A DNA stretch of 64,000 nucleotides from Blastocatellia bacterium (GCA_016705245.1 JADIYM010000014.1:129556-193555), one strand, 5' to 3'. Shown: positions 29,643-42,109, counted from the first letter of the stretch. Notes: generated by a model from the sequence alone, not told the origin. Numbers and translations are program-made.

Positions 29643-30656
29643 CTAGCCGGGCGCCGTCCTGGTCATAGCCGGCTTCGCCATCTCCGCGAGCGACGTGCTC
29701 GCAAGCGCCGCCTCAGATCGCAGTCCGTTGCGTTTGCAGAACGCCTCGATCCTCTCGAGGCGGGCTCTCGCATTGACGCCAGTCGCCCAGGCGAGCTTAC
29801 CCGTGCACTCCGGACAGAGATCGAGCGGACACTTGTCCGTCTCGTCGAGCGAGTTCGATCCGTTCATCGAGCACCGGTAGAGCACGCAGTGCGGAAGCGA
29901 GAAGGCGTGGCCCGTCTCGTGGGTCGCAATCTTGAGCGTCCGCAGCAGGCTTTGCCGGAACGATCCCGGGCCGTCGTCGGGGAATCCCAGTCGCGCCATC
30001 GACCAGACGCCCGCTCGCGCCTTGAGATTCGCGACGCCGAACACGAAGTTCCACGACGGCTCGGGATAGAGATCCACGTCCGTCAGTCCGACGAGGACCG
30101 CGCCGTCGGCGGGAACCTCTGGAGCGAGCATTCGATCGACGATGTATCCGGCGAGAATCTGACGGCCGGTAACGCCCTCGCGCTGCGAGTCGAACGGAAC
30201 CGTGTCGAGTGAACGCGGCTGCAGCGTGACGACCTCGAGCCCGAAGTAATCGCCGAGGAACTCGGCCGTCAGGTCGACGATCTTCCGGCGCGCCGGCGAA
30301 AACTCGCCGAGCGGTTGCACGTAGAGCTTGCGGCGATCGTTACGGGCGACCGACGGCTCGGATGCCAGATACTCGTCGAAGGTCTGCGGCGGCTCGGTGA
30401 ACCGCTCGCGCCAGTCGCCGGGCTGCGGTGCGGCGAGCGCCACGCCGACGGGTCGAAGCGCTTCGATCGTCTGGCGGATCTCCTCGAGCGAAGCACGCGA
30501 CGAATCGGAAACCGGCGCGCTCGAGCTCGGGGAAGGCGCGGTTCTCGGGGTCGAGCACGCCGCGATCGCCGAGAGCGCGAGCACGAGCGCCATCGTCAGC
30601 AGGCGCGCTCGTCCCGTCCGCGTGGCGATTTGCGAGATCTCGGACTTGAGCTCCAT
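29643..30656 (-). CDS. Archaemetzincin-like zinc metalloprotease, predicted lipoprotein
   Basis: 337 residues from ATG 30656 (MELKSEISQIATRTG). A lipobox at LSAIAAC suggests export and lipid anchoring. The protease core reads HETGHAFSLPHC, then VLYRCSMN, and later CPLDLCPEC. These are the HExxH zinc site, the Cys-x4-Cys-x-Met and the CxxC parts of the archaemetzincin signature that binds catalytic and structural zinc. The family's glycine after HExxHxx is Ser here (F-S-L instead of F-G-L). Known archaemetzincins are soluble aminopeptidase-like enzymes, so a lipoprotein form is notable. Start choice is moderate: a second ATG at 30593 would give a shorter signal peptide. Confidence 0.85.
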   Translation of the reverse strand: MELKSEISQIATRTGRARLLTMALVLALSAIAACSTPRTAPSPSSSAPVSDSSRASLEEIRQTIEALRPVGVALAAPQPGDWRERFTEPPQTFDEYLASEPSVARNDRRKLYVQPLGEFSPARRKIVDLTAEFLGDYFGLEVVTLQPRSLDTVPFDSQREGVTGRQILAGYIVDRMLAPEVPADGAVLVGLTDVDLYPEPSWNFVFGVANLKARAGVWSMARLGFPDDGPGSFRQSLLRTLKIATHETGHAFSLPHCVLYRCSMNGSNSLDETDKCPLDLCPECTGKLAWATGVNARARLERIEAFCKRNGLRSEAALASTSLAEMAKPAMTRTAPG

Positions 30657-30725
30657 GGATGAACACATTAGACCACTGATCGTGAGATCCGGTTCCCGGG
30701 CGATCCTCAAGTATTGACCCTCGAC

Positions 30726-30819
30726 CTCTGCGCCTTTGCGAGACCTCTGCGCCTCTGCGAGAAACCTGACCGCAAGACGGTTTCTCGCAGAGGCGCAGAG
30801 GTCTCGCAGAGGCGCAAAG
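30726..30819. repeat. Inverted repeat, CTCTGCGCCT/GCGAGA family
   Basis: Arms 30726-30766 and 30779-30819 (41 bp, two mismatches) around a 12-nt loop, built of CTCTGCG and GCGAGA units. It is related to the repeat at 28847. It lies in the 262-bp gap between the divergent metalloprotease and VIT/VWA genes, upstream of both, where it could influence both promoters. Confidence 0.85.
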
Positions 30820-30918
30820 TCCGTCGCCCCGAAAGATCTCGCGTAGCACCGCGTTGATTCGGGTGCACGTCGCGGCCGCGACAGTGCGCTCAATCCAGCT
30901 CGTTACGTGGAGGACTCC

Positions 30919-33900
30919 ATGCGCGCTTTCATCATTGTCGCGACGTTATTCGTGTGTCTGCTCGGTCCAAACTCATTCTCGGCCTTCGCCGCGACGCCCG
31001 CATCGGACGACCCCACCGAAGGCCAGTTGCGCGCCGTCGACGCCTCCGGACAACTCCGTCCGCCGTGCCCCCTCGAGCACACCGACGTCGACGTAGACGT
31101 CGCCGGGTTCGTCGCCCGCGTGACCGTAACCCAGCGCTTCGTGAATCCGTTCGACGAGACCATCGAGGCCGTCTACCTCTTCCCGCTCTCGGCTGACGCC
31201 GCCGTCGACCGTATGACCATGAAGATCGGCGACCGCACGATCGCGGGCCGCATCGCCCGTCGCGACGAAGCGCGCGCGACCTACGAAACCGCCCGCGCCG
31301 AAGGGCGCGCGGCGAGCCTCCTCGAACAGGAGCGACCGAATGTCTTCACGCAGTCGGTCGCAAACATCCCGCCTAGTGCCCGCATCGACGTCACGATCAG
31401 CTACGTCGAGACGCTCGACTACGAGGACGGGCGCGTCGAGTTCGTGTTCCCAATGGTCGTCGGCAAACGGTACGTCCCGGCCGCCGCCGGCAAGGCCGAC
31501 GAGTCGATGTCGCGGCTGTCGACGACCACCGTGAAGTCTGACACGCGCGCCGGACACGACGTCTCGATCGACGTGCGCATCGATGCCGGGGTTCCCGTGT
31601 CGGCCGTTGCCTCCAGGCTGCACGCCATCGAGACCACGCCCAGTAGCGGGCACTCGGCCGTCGTTCATCTCGCGGCGCGCGACGAAATCCCGAACCGCGA
31701 CTTCGTCCTGTCGTGGGACGTTGCCGGCAGGAAGCTCGAGGACGCCGTGCTCGCGCACCGCGACGCGCGCGGCGGCTTCGTGACGCTGATCCTGCAGCCG
31801 CCCGATCGCGTTGCAGAGGCGGACCTCACGCCGAAGGAAGTCGTCTTCGTCGTCGACACGTCGGGCTCGATGAGCGGCCTGCCGATGGAGAAGTCGAAGG
31901 AGGTCGTCCGCTACGCCATCGACCGGCTCAATCCCGACGACACGTTCAACGTCATCACCTTCTCCGGATCCACGCGAATTCTGTTTCCCGAGCCCGTCCC
32001 GGCGAACGTCGTAAACCGCGCCGTCGCGATGCAACTGCTCTCGGGCACACAGGGAGGCGGCGGCACAGAGATGATGTCGGCGATCCGAGCCGCACTCGAT
32101 CCGTCCGATGCCGAGCATCACGTCCGAATCGTCTGTTTCCTCACGGATGGCTACGTCGGCAACGATCTCGAGATCCTCTCCGAGATCCGGAAACACGCGA
32201 ACGCCCGCATCTTCGCCATCGGAGTCGGCAACTCCGTCAATCGCTTCCTTCTCGACCAGATGGCCGCCGAGGGACGAGGCGAAGTCGCTTACGCCATGCT
32301 GACCGACGACGGCGAACAGGTTGCGAAGACGTTCTTCGAGCGCGTTCGCAATCCGCTTCTGACCGACGTGACGATCGACTGGAACGGACTGCCCGTCACA
32401 GACGTGCTGCCCGAACGGATCCCCGACGTCTTCAGCGCGAAGCCGGTCGTCGTCGCCGCGCGTTACAGCGCGCCCGCATCGGGCACTATCCGGATCCGGG
32501 GCTACGCCGGCGGCCGCGAAGTCGTCCGCGAGGTGCCGGTCGTCCTGCCGGAATCGACGTCCGGCGCCGATTCCATCGCGACACTGTGGGCGCGACAGAA
32601 GGTGACCGCCGTATCGCGCGAGGACTACGCCGGAATCCTGAGTGGATCGCCGCGCGACGCCATCGACGAGCGCATCGCGGCGCTCGGTCTCGAGTTCGGG
32701 TTGATGACGCCGTTCACGTCCTTCGTCGCCGTCGACGAAACGCCGGTGACGGCGGGCGGAGACCCGAAACGCGTCAACGTCGCGGCGGAAGCGCCCGACG
32801 GCACGACCGAGGTCAACGGCGAACTTCAGATGATTGTCGGTGCGTCCAGCGCCGAGTATGGCCGTGCCGCCGGCTCAGGCGAGGGCGTCGGATTCGGAAG
32901 CGGCACCGGGCGCGGAAGCGGTGGCTGGGGCGGTGGCTCGGCGATCGGCGGCGTCCGGCCCGCGACACTTCCGGTCATCACGCGAAATCCTCTGTCGCTC
33001 GTCACTCTGGACGGCGCTGACAACAAAGACTCGACGTTGGCCACGACCGTGGGTCGAAGCGAGTCGTCCGTCGTCGTTTTCGTTCCCGACGTCGGCGTGG
33101 TTCACGGCGTCGAGATTCCCTCGTCGGCGGACCACGCAGAGACTGTCGAAGTCACGCACGGTGAAGGAGCCGCATCGTCATCCGTAGATACCGCGACCGT
33201 GAGTGGAATGCCGACAGCCACGGTCTACTCGGAAGTTGCCCAGCCCAGGGCCCGGGCTCGGCTGCTGGCAACCGGAGCCCCTCCCGCGGCGCCCTGGCAA
33301 CGCACGTCCACCCGCCCAGCCGTCGAGATCGTCTTTGCGATCGATACGACCGGCTCGATGGGCGGACTGCTCGACGGCGCGAAGCGCAGAATCTGGAGCA
33401 TCGTCAACGAGATCCAGCGCACCGGATGCCGGCCCGACGTGCGCATCGGATTGGTCGCCTATCGCGATCGCGGTGACGACTACGAGACGTTGATCCTGCC
33501 GCTTACGACCGACCTCGACCTCGTTTGGGTCACGCTCAACGGCCTGTACGCGTCAGGCGGCGGCGACACGCCCGAGAACGTTCGTCGTGCGCTCGCCGAT
33601 GCCGTAAACGAGATGGGTTGGACGCCTGCCGCGGCGGGACTCTCGCAGGTCGTCTTCCTCGTCGGCGACGCGCCGCCGCATGCTTACGCCGACGAGCCCG
33701 ACGTCCTCGTGACCGTCAATTCGGCCCTCACACGAGGCATCGTCGTCCACGCGATCCAGTGCGGCGATGATGTGACAACGCGCACCGCCTGGACTCAGAT
33801 CGCGGCGCGCGGCGCCGGCAGCTACTTCCCGATTCCAGCCGAATCGACGGTCGCCGTCAGCCTTCGCACGCCGTATGACGCGGTCCTCGCTGACCTTGGG

Positions 33901-34356
33901 AGACGCATCGGCGCCACGTACACGCCGTACGGCACCAGTGCCGCGCAGGAAGCCGCCACCGCGCGGCAGGCCGAATTCGAGCGCAGCGCATCCGGTCGCG
34001 ACGTGCGCGCGGTTGCTGCCGATCGCGCGGTGAACAAGGCCGTGAATTCCGGCGCGTACGCCGGTGATTTCCTGCAGGCCATCGAGAACGGAGAACTGAA
34101 GCTCGAGGACGTCGCGCCGTCCGACCTGCCGAGGGACCTGCAAGGACTCTCGCCGAAGGCGCTGCGGACCGAGGTCGACCGGCGGATCGCCGAGCGCCAG
34201 AACCTGCGCGCGGCCATTCTCGATCTTGCGCGGCTGCGCGACACGTACCGCGAACGGATTGCGGCGAACCCGGGTAATCCGAGCGCGAAATTCGACACTG
34301 CGGTCGGCGACGCCGTGCGCAGACAGCTCGGGAAAAACGGCAAGCCCTGCGAGTAG
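30919..34356 (+). CDS. Exported VIT domain protein with two von Willebrand A domains
   Basis: 1145 residues; ATG 30919 is preceded by GGAGG at the right distance. Signal peptide (residues 1-25), a VIT domain (about 40-190: TVTQRFVNPFDETIEAVYLFPL), then VWA 1 with an intact MIDAS starting at Asp313 (DTSGSMS) and the usual trailing MTPFTSFVAVD segment. A Gly-rich linker follows, then a second, different VWA with MIDAS at Asp809 (DTTGSMG), and a helical tail. VIT-VWA and the second VWA type are normally separate proteins; here they are fused. Metal-dependent protein binding at the cell surface or periplasm is expected. Partners are unknown. Confidence 0.92.
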   Translation: MRAFIIVATLFVCLLGPNSFSAFAATPASDDPTEGQLRAVDASGQLRPPCPLEHTDVDVDVAGFVARVTVTQRFVNPFDETIEAVYLFPLSADAAVDRMTMKIGDRTIAGRIARRDEARATYETARAEGRAASLLEQERPNVFTQSVANIPPSARIDVTISYVETLDYEDGRVEFVFPMVVGKRYVPAAAGKADESMSRLSTTTVKSDTRAGHDVSIDVRIDAGVPVSAVASRLHAIETTPSSGHSAVVHLAARDEIPNRDFVLSWDVAGRKLEDAVLAHRDARGGFVTLILQPPDRVAEADLTPKEVVFVVDTSGSMSGLPMEKSKEVVRYAIDRLNPDDTFNVITFSGSTRILFPEPVPANVVNRAVAMQLLSGTQGGGGTEMMSAIRAALDPSDAEHHVRIVCFLTDGYVGNDLEILSEIRKHANARIFAIGVGNSVNRFLLDQMAAEGRGEVAYAMLTDDGEQVAKTFFERVRNPLLTDVTIDWNGLPVTDVLPERIPDVFSAKPVVVAARYSAPASGTIRIRGYAGGREVVREVPVVLPESTSGADSIATLWARQKVTAVSREDYAGILSGSPRDAIDERIAALGLEFGLMTPFTSFVAVDETPVTAGGDPKRVNVAAEAPDGTTEVNGELQMIVGASSAEYGRAAGSGEGVGFGSGTGRGSGGWGGGSAIGGVRPATLPVITRNPLSLVTLDGADNKDSTLATTVGRSESSVVVFVPDVGVVHGVEIPSSADHAETVEVTHGEGAASSSVDTATVSGMPTATVYSEVAQPRARARLLATGAPPAAPWQRTSTRPAVEIVFAIDTTGSMGGLLDGAKRRIWSIVNEIQRTGCRPDVRIGLVAYRDRGDDYETLILPLTTDLDLVWVTLNGLYASGGGDTPENVRRALADAVNEMGWTPAAAGLSQVVFLVGDAPPHAYADEPDVLVTVNSALTRGIVVHAIQCGDDVTTRTAWTQIAARGAGSYFPIPAESTVAVSLRTPYDAVLADLGRRIGATYTPYGTSAAQEAATARQAEFERSASGRDVRAVAADRAVNKAVNSGAYAGDFLQAIENGELKLEDVAPSDLPRDLQGLSPKALRTEVDRRIAERQNLRAAILDLARLRDTYRERIAANPGNPSAKFDTAVGDAVRRQLGKNGKPCE

Positions 34357-34790
34357 AGGCGAGGCGATTGATGACCACGGATCTGACATCTGTGAAGGAT
34401 TAAGGAGACGGTCGTAGGTTTGTCGTGAGCGTGTTTCAAGGACGCGCGCTCTTAGCATCAGTCGTCGTTGCGAAAGGACAGAATTGATCGGAACCGTTCG
34501 ACCGTCCGTGGGACGCTCGCTACGGCTCGCGGCTCATAAAACGGGGACAACCCGCATCGTGCACTACCAGGCAAGACGCTCCGGCGGGTCCCCGTTCCTC
34601 GAGCCGCGAGCGGTAGCGAGCGTCCCACGGACGGTGCCTGAAATCGCAAACTCGTCGTTGCTTTCGTTCAGCGAGCTGGTCGGACTTCCGGATGGCCAGT
34701 CGTAGAGCGGTCGCACGGACTCGGGATCGACCCGTGCGCTGCCGCGCCGGGTACTGAAGCATGAGCCTCGCCATGTGATAATTCCCGCGC
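34357..34790. other. Gene-free stretch with REP elements
   Basis: The 434 bp between the VIT/VWA gene and the kinase gene contain no convincing gene. They hold the 48-bp inverted repeat at 34501-34635 and, near 34725-34760, a single arm of the GTGCGC variant seen at 3.7 kb. The text around the palindrome (a TCGTTGCGAAAGGACAG edge) recurs next to the copies near 49.07 and 52.3 kb, so the repeating unit is longer than the hairpin itself. Confidence 0.75.
34501..34635. repeat. Paired REP family 1, 48-bp arms
   Basis: Arms 34501-34548 and 34588-34635 are near-perfect reverse complements with a 39-nt loop. They include the GAGCCGCGAGCGGTAGCGAG core and an outer GTCCCACGGAC-type edge. Relative to the copies at 49.0 and 52.3 kb the two arms are arranged head to head instead of tail to tail, as in mosaic REP elements. 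Confidence 0.85.
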
Positions 34791-37700
34791 GTGAATGCGG
34801 AGCAATATCTTCGGGCCAAGGCGATCTTCCTCGCCGCCTGCGAGAGACCGACAGCCGAACTGCCTGCTTTTCTCGAAGCCGAATGCGGCGACGACCTCGA
34901 CGTGCGCGATGAGGTCGAGTCGCTGCTGGCTTTTCGCGACGACACCGCGAACACCGTGCAGTCGGAGAATCGACCGCGTGACACCGTGCGGCTCGCAGGC
35001 CGCTATGCACTCGGCGCCGTCATCGGCCGTGGCGGCATGGGCCGGGTGTATGAAGCCGTCGACGAGCGATTCGCCCGCAAGGTGGCCGTCAAGGAGCTCT
35101 CCGTGGAGGGCGACATCTACGCAAATGCATTCGCGCACGAGGCACGCCTGCTCAACGGACTCCGTCACCCGGCGCTGCCGGTCGTGATCGACCTCTTCGT
35201 CGAAGACGCCAAGTCCTATCTCATCATGGACTTCGTTCCGGGTCAGAACCTGAAGGAACTGACCAACGAGCGGCTCGAGGCCGGTCTCGGGCCGTGGCCG
35301 CCGGCGACGGTGCTCCGATGGGCTGACGACCTGCTCGCGGCCCTCGAATACCTCGGCAGTTTCTCTCCGCCGATCGTGCATCGCGACATCAAGCCGCACA
35401 ACCTCAAGCTCACACCGAGCGGCGGAATCGTCCTGCTCGACTTCGGGCTCGCTAAAGGCGTGGCCAGCGACGCCTCGGCCGAAGCGCACAGCGTTCCAGG
35501 CTACTCGCTCGGCTACGCGCCGATCGAGCAATTGCGCGGCTCGGGAACGGACGTCCGCGCCGACCTCTTCGCGCTCGGGGCCACGCTGGTGCACCTCATG
35601 TCGGGTACGCCGCCTCCGGACGCCTTGTCCCGAACCGATTCGATCGTGCAGGGCCGAGGCGATCCGCTCGATCGGATTCTCGATGCCCTTCCCGTCCCGG
35701 ATGCGGTCGCCGCCAGCCTTCGCCGCACGCTTGCGCTAAGCCGCTCAGACCGTCCACATTCAGCGGCCGCGCTGCGGGCAATACTTCAACTTGCCGCCGA
35801 CGGCCGCACGGACGGCGGGTCCGCGGCAGAGACGCGACGCGGCTCACGCGTGACACGTGTGCCGCCCGCACCCTCGGCGTATGCCGATTCCACAAAGGCC
35901 GCGGGCTCGGCGGCGCCGTCCAACCTGCCGCAGCCGATGACCGGTTTCATCGGTCGAGAGTCCGAGACCAACCACCTGGCAGAGATCGTTCGAGCGTCGC
36001 GGGTCGTGACGCTCACCGGACCGGGTGGCATCGGAAAGACGCGACTGGCGTTGCGCGTCGCCGAGGAAGTCGCGGACGAACACCCCGGCGGCGTCTGGTT
36101 CGTCGACCTGTCCTCGCTTCCCGACCCGGCGCTCGTTGCGCTGACCGTCGCTACGGCAGCGGGCATCGTCGCGCCGCCCGAGTCACCAGTGCTCGATGCC
36201 CTCGCCGCCGGGTTTGCCGGCGGCCCGACTCGTCCTGCTCGACAATTGCGAGCACGTACTCGACGCCTGCGCCGCGCTCGTCGATCATCTCGCGCGCACC
36301 TGCGAGGAATTGCGAGTCATCGCGACGAGCCGCGAACGACTCGGCATCGCCGGCGAACGCGTCTGGCCCGTCGGACCGCTTGCGATCGAGACGACCGTAG
36401 ATTCGGGGAAGGCCATGGCGCTCGCGGCAGGCGCAGCCCGGCTCTTCGTGGACCGCGCCAGGCGGTTGCGCCCGTCCTTCGAAGTCACCCCCCGCAACAC
36501 GGCGGCGATTCTCGAGTTGTGCCGCCGCCTCGAGGGCATTCCGCTCGCCATCGAGCTCGCCGCCGCGCGTGTGAACGTTCTCTCGGTCGAGCAGATCCTC
36601 AAGCTAATCGACAAGCGTCTGAGCGCATATGCGAGTGTCGACCGGAATGTGCCGGAGCGCCAGCGGACCCTCGGCGCCGCTATCGACTGGAGCTTCAACC
36701 TGCTCGAACACGACGAGCGCGCGTTGCTCGCCAGGCTCTCGCTGTTCCCGTCCGGATTCGGACTCGACGCGGTGATGGCCATTGCCGGCAACGAGGTCGA
36801 TGCCCTCGGGCTGCTCAGCCGTCTGGTCGACAAATCGCTCGTGAGCGTCGACGAGCGCCGCGGCGAGGCTCGCTATCGGCTGCTCGACACCACCCGCGAA
36901 TTTGCGGCCGTCGTTCTCGGCGCTTCCGGCGACGGAGCGGAGGCCCGCCGGGCGTTCATCGCCTGGGCGCGAGCCTTTGCGGGCGAGTGCGTTCGCGAGT
37001 TGTCGGGGCCGAACCAGGCGCTCTGGATCGAACGCACCGGCGACGAGCACGACGCGCTCCTCGCTGCGCTCTCTCTCAGCCTGTCCGAGCCCACGCTTCG
37101 GGCTGAAGCCCTGGAGCTCGCCGCATCCCTCGCCGGGTACTGGCAGCTGCGGGGCTACGTTCGCGAAGGTCGCGTGTGGCTCGAACGCGCGGCCGCTGCG
37201 AGCGGCGACGCCGACGCGAAATTGCAGGCCCTTGCTCTCCGAACGGCGGCGGCCTTCGCGAACATGGCCGGCGACGTGCAGCACGCCGAGGCGCTCTATG
37301 TCGACGCCCTCGCCCTGGCGCGCGCGTCCGGAGACGCCGAGCTGCTCGGTCGAACGCTCACGAATCTCGCCATCACACTGCGAGATCAGGGACGGCTCGA
37401 CGAAGCCGCCGCGGCAAGCGCCGAGGGACTCTCCCTGTTTCGCGGCATTGGGAACGACCAGCTCGTTTCAATCGCGCTGCTCAACCTCGGAGCTATTCGA
37501 CTCGACGCGGATCGCGAGGACGAAGCAGGCGCTCTCTTCGCCGAGTGCCTGGAGCTCAAGCGACGACTCGGCGACCGGTTCGGCATTGCGAATGCCCTTG
37601 CCAATCTCGCCAGCGTCGCCAAGCGTCGATCGGAGTGGAGCGAGGCGCGACGACTCCTCGAAGAGAGTCTGTCGTTGCGGCGTGGCCTCGCCGAAAAACG

Positions 37701-38076
37701 CGGGCTGGCGTTGACGCTCGTCGAGCTCGCCACGGTCGAGATCGGTGATGGCCGGATCGACGCCGCGGCGCCGTACCTCGCCGAGGGGACGGCGCTCTAC
37801 GAGGAGACCGGAGACCAGCGTGGGCTCGTCTATGCGCTGGAAGCCCACGCGCAACTTGCCTGCGCGCGCGGCGACTACGAACGCGCCCTCACGCTCGCAA
37901 GCGTGTCCGCCGCGGAGCGCGAGAGGCTCGGAACTCCGCTGCTGCCGGTCGAGCGGGCTTCAATGAGCGCGGTCGTCTCTCGTTCGCGCGAGTCGCTTGG
38001 CGGGGAGAAGGCCGACGCTGCCGAGCGTGCCGGTTTCGTCATGTCGCGCAGCCGGGCGCTCGAACTGACGCGCTAG
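34791..38076 (+). CDS. Ser/Thr protein kinase-STAND ATPase-TPR regulator (one frameshift as sequenced)
   Basis: GTG 34791 begins MNAEQYLRAKAIF, the usual start of this kinase group. The kinase domain (about residues 65-330) has GRGGMGRVY, VAVKEL, HRDIKPHN and LLDFGLAKG, so it should be active. After a linker comes an NB-ARC/STAND-type ATPase (TGFIGRE, P-loop TGPGGIGKTR, Walker B LVLLDNCEHVLD), then an array of TPRs with the regular A-x-A-L pattern to the end, about 1090 residues in all. Near 36225 one extra C in GGCCCG moves the frame by one; the text resumes directly. The design fits a ligand- or stress-triggered signalling switch. No DNA-binding domain is seen. Confidence 0.88.
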
Positions 38077-38093
38077 CGACGCTCACCGATTGG

Positions 38094-38253
38094 CCCAGAA
38101 CCCCGAGCGTAGCGAGGGGCCGACGTACAACTCACGTCGCGCCGAGGCTACAGTCGGCCCCTCGCTACGCTCGGGGTTCTGGGTCAAACGTAGTCTGATT
38201 TTACGACTGGTAGCGAGGGGCCGACGTACAACTCACGACGCGCCGAGGCTACA
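38094..38253. repeat. Palindrome plus direct repeat, CCCCGAGCG family
   Basis: A perfect 31-bp inverted repeat (38094-38124 and 38153-38183) with a 28-nt loop. In addition 38111-38152 is repeated directly at 38212-38253 with one difference. The element lies between the convergent kinase-ATPase and hybrid kinase genes. Decayed single arms of the same family occur near 47.82 and 48.14-48.22 kb. Confidence 0.85.
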
Positions 38254-38268
38254 CTTGCCAACCGGGCG

Positions 38269-40529
38269 CTACCGATCGAGCTGCGGTCGATGAAAACCGA
38301 CGACGCTCGACACGACGGCAATGAGCTCGTACGGGTCCACAGGTTTTGCAACGTGCATCTGGTATCCGGCGGCGAGGATGCGCACGCGATCCTCCGTCCT
38401 CGCATACGCCGTCAGCGCGATGGCCGGAGTGGCTCCGCCCCGGGACTCGGACAGCACGCGCACGGCGCGTATGAACTCGACACCGTCCTCGCCCGGCATT
38501 CCGATGTCGGAAATGAGAAGGTCCGGACGCCAGTCGCGAATCAACTCGAGTCCCTCGGCGGCCGACTCAGCGGTCCGAACATCCGCGTTGCACCGGGAAA
38601 GCACCTGGACGAGCATCTCGCGGGCATCCGGCTCGTCGTCGACAACTGCAATGCACAAGCCGTCGAGTGGAAAGCGCTCGAAGTCGGTGATCGCCGCCTG
38701 GAACGGCTGCCGCTCCGTCACCGGGAGGGGGGCCGAGGCACGCTGTGGACCCGACATCTTCGGCAGGCGCATGGTAAAGGTTGCCCCGAGTCCTTCTCCA
38801 TCGCTTTCGACGTCGAGCGTTCCGCCGTGCAACTCGACGAGCTGCCGCGCGATGGCGAGCCCGAGCCCCACTCCACCATGACCGCGCGACGAAGTGGAGT
38901 CGGCCTGACGGAAGCGCTCGAACACGTGAGGCAGGAAATCCGCTTCGATTCCCTTTCCGGTGTCGGCGACCGAGACGAACACGTCGTCGTTCTCCCTGCC
39001 GAGCCTCACTTCCACGGATCCGCCGGCAGGCGTGAACTTGATCGCGTTCGAGAGCAGGTTGAGGACCACCTGACGCAGTCGCTGGGCGTCGCCCGATACG
39101 GCCCCGCCTCCGGATCAAAGGTCGTGGACAACCGTACCTCCTTGGCATCGGCGCCGAGTCGCACGGTCTCGACGGCGCCTTCGACGGTCCGCGCCAGATC
39201 AACGACGCCCTCCTCGAGTCGCATGGTGCCCTGCGTGATCCGGGATACGTCGAGGAGGTCCTCGACGAGCCGTGCCTGCGACCGGGCGTTTCGCTCGATG
39301 GTGTCGAGCCCGCGCTTGAGCGTGTCCCGGTTGGCTTCACCGGAGCGCAGGATTCCGCTCCAGCCTAGAATGGCATTGAGCGGGGTTCGCAGTTCGTGTG
39401 AGATCGTCGCAAGGAAGTCGTCCTTGAGACGGTTCGCCTCTTCGGCGCGGCGGCGGGCATCCTGTTCCCGATCGAGTGTTTCGGCGCGCTCACGCTCGAC
39501 GCGCCGCCTCTCGGTGATGTCGCGAAAAATCAGGACGACGCCAATCAGTGTCCCGTCCTCATGTCGAATCGGCGCCGCGCTGTAGTCGATTGGCCGCTCG
39601 GTAACGTCCTTCGAGACGAGAACGGAGTGATTCGCCACGTCGGCGATGGCGCCGTTTCGCAGCGCGACGAGCGCTGGATCGGGCACTGCCTCGCGCGACT
39701 GTTCGTCGATCGCGCGAAACACGCGCTCGAGCGGTGAACCGACGGCCTCTTCGCGTTCCCATCCCGTCAGTCCCTCTGCAACCGGGTTCATGTACGCGAT
39801 GCACCCGTCCGTGCCTGTCGCGATGACGGCGTCGCCAACGCTCGCAAGCGTCGTCTGGAACCACTCCCGCTGTTCGAGCAAGGCCACTGCCGACTGCCGG
39901 CGGAACGCAGCGTCCCTCCGCAGGCGCACGAGCGCGATCCCGACGAGAGCGAGCCCGAGGCCCGCGCCGACGACCGACGAGACGACCGCTCGGCGGTAAC
40001 TCGCAATCGACCGCGCCTGCCGCTCCAGCATCATCTCAGCCTCGATTCGGTCCATGTCCGCGACGAGGCTCCGGATGGCGCTCATATCTGCGCGCCCGCT
40101 GCTGTACCTCAACGACTCGGTCGCCTTCTCGAAACCGAGCGTGTCATATGTCTCGAGCCGTTCCCGCATCTCCGTCAATCGGAGCACGATCCGCCGCTCT
40201 AGCTCGTCGGCATTCGTTTGCTGCTGCATGTCGTCGGCCGTCAGATGGCGAAAGGTCTGGATGCGGTCGTGGATACGCGCGGAAGCCGTGACAAAGGGCT
40301 CGAGGTACGGCCGTTCGCCCGTGAGCAGGTAGCCGCGCTGACCCGTCTCGGACTCGTTGAGCAAACCCATGATCTGCGCGAGCGTCGCACGCACTTCGGT
40401 GGTATGTGCGACCGCCTTCTGGTGCTCGTTGAGGAGATTCAGGTTCCAAAGGGCCACACCGGCGTTCCCCAAGACGAGGATCGCCACGAGCCCGAGAAAC
40501 ACGCGTTGCAGTGTCGTGGTCTGCTTCAT
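38269..40529 (-). CDS. Hybrid sensor histidine kinase, CHASE3-PAS-HisKA-HATPase-REC (one frameshift as sequenced)
   Basis: About 753 residues. An N-terminal membrane helix is followed by a CHASE3 sensor (NESETGQRGYLLTGE), a second membrane helix near residue 190, and a PAS domain. HisKA follows with HELRTPLNAI, then HATPase_c (NLLSNAIKFTP, DTGKGI, GVGLGLAI) and a C-terminal receiver with Asp in ISDIGMPGEDG and Lys in AKPVDP. Near 39100 one base appears to be missing in a GGGG run, between DPEAG and SGDAQRLRQVV. Third gene of the minus-strand signalling operon, 46 bp after the sigma-54 activator. CHASE3 kinases sense unknown extracytoplasmic cues. Confidence 0.9.
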
Positions 40530-40575
40530 CGAGTCGCCGCCTCCAGGGCTCGGTATCCCGCCGGGCCCGAGAGAT

Positions 40576-42072
<1,497 letters not shown>

Positions 42073-42109
42073 GAGTACATCCTTCAATTGAACTGCGGAG
42101 ATGCAATCT

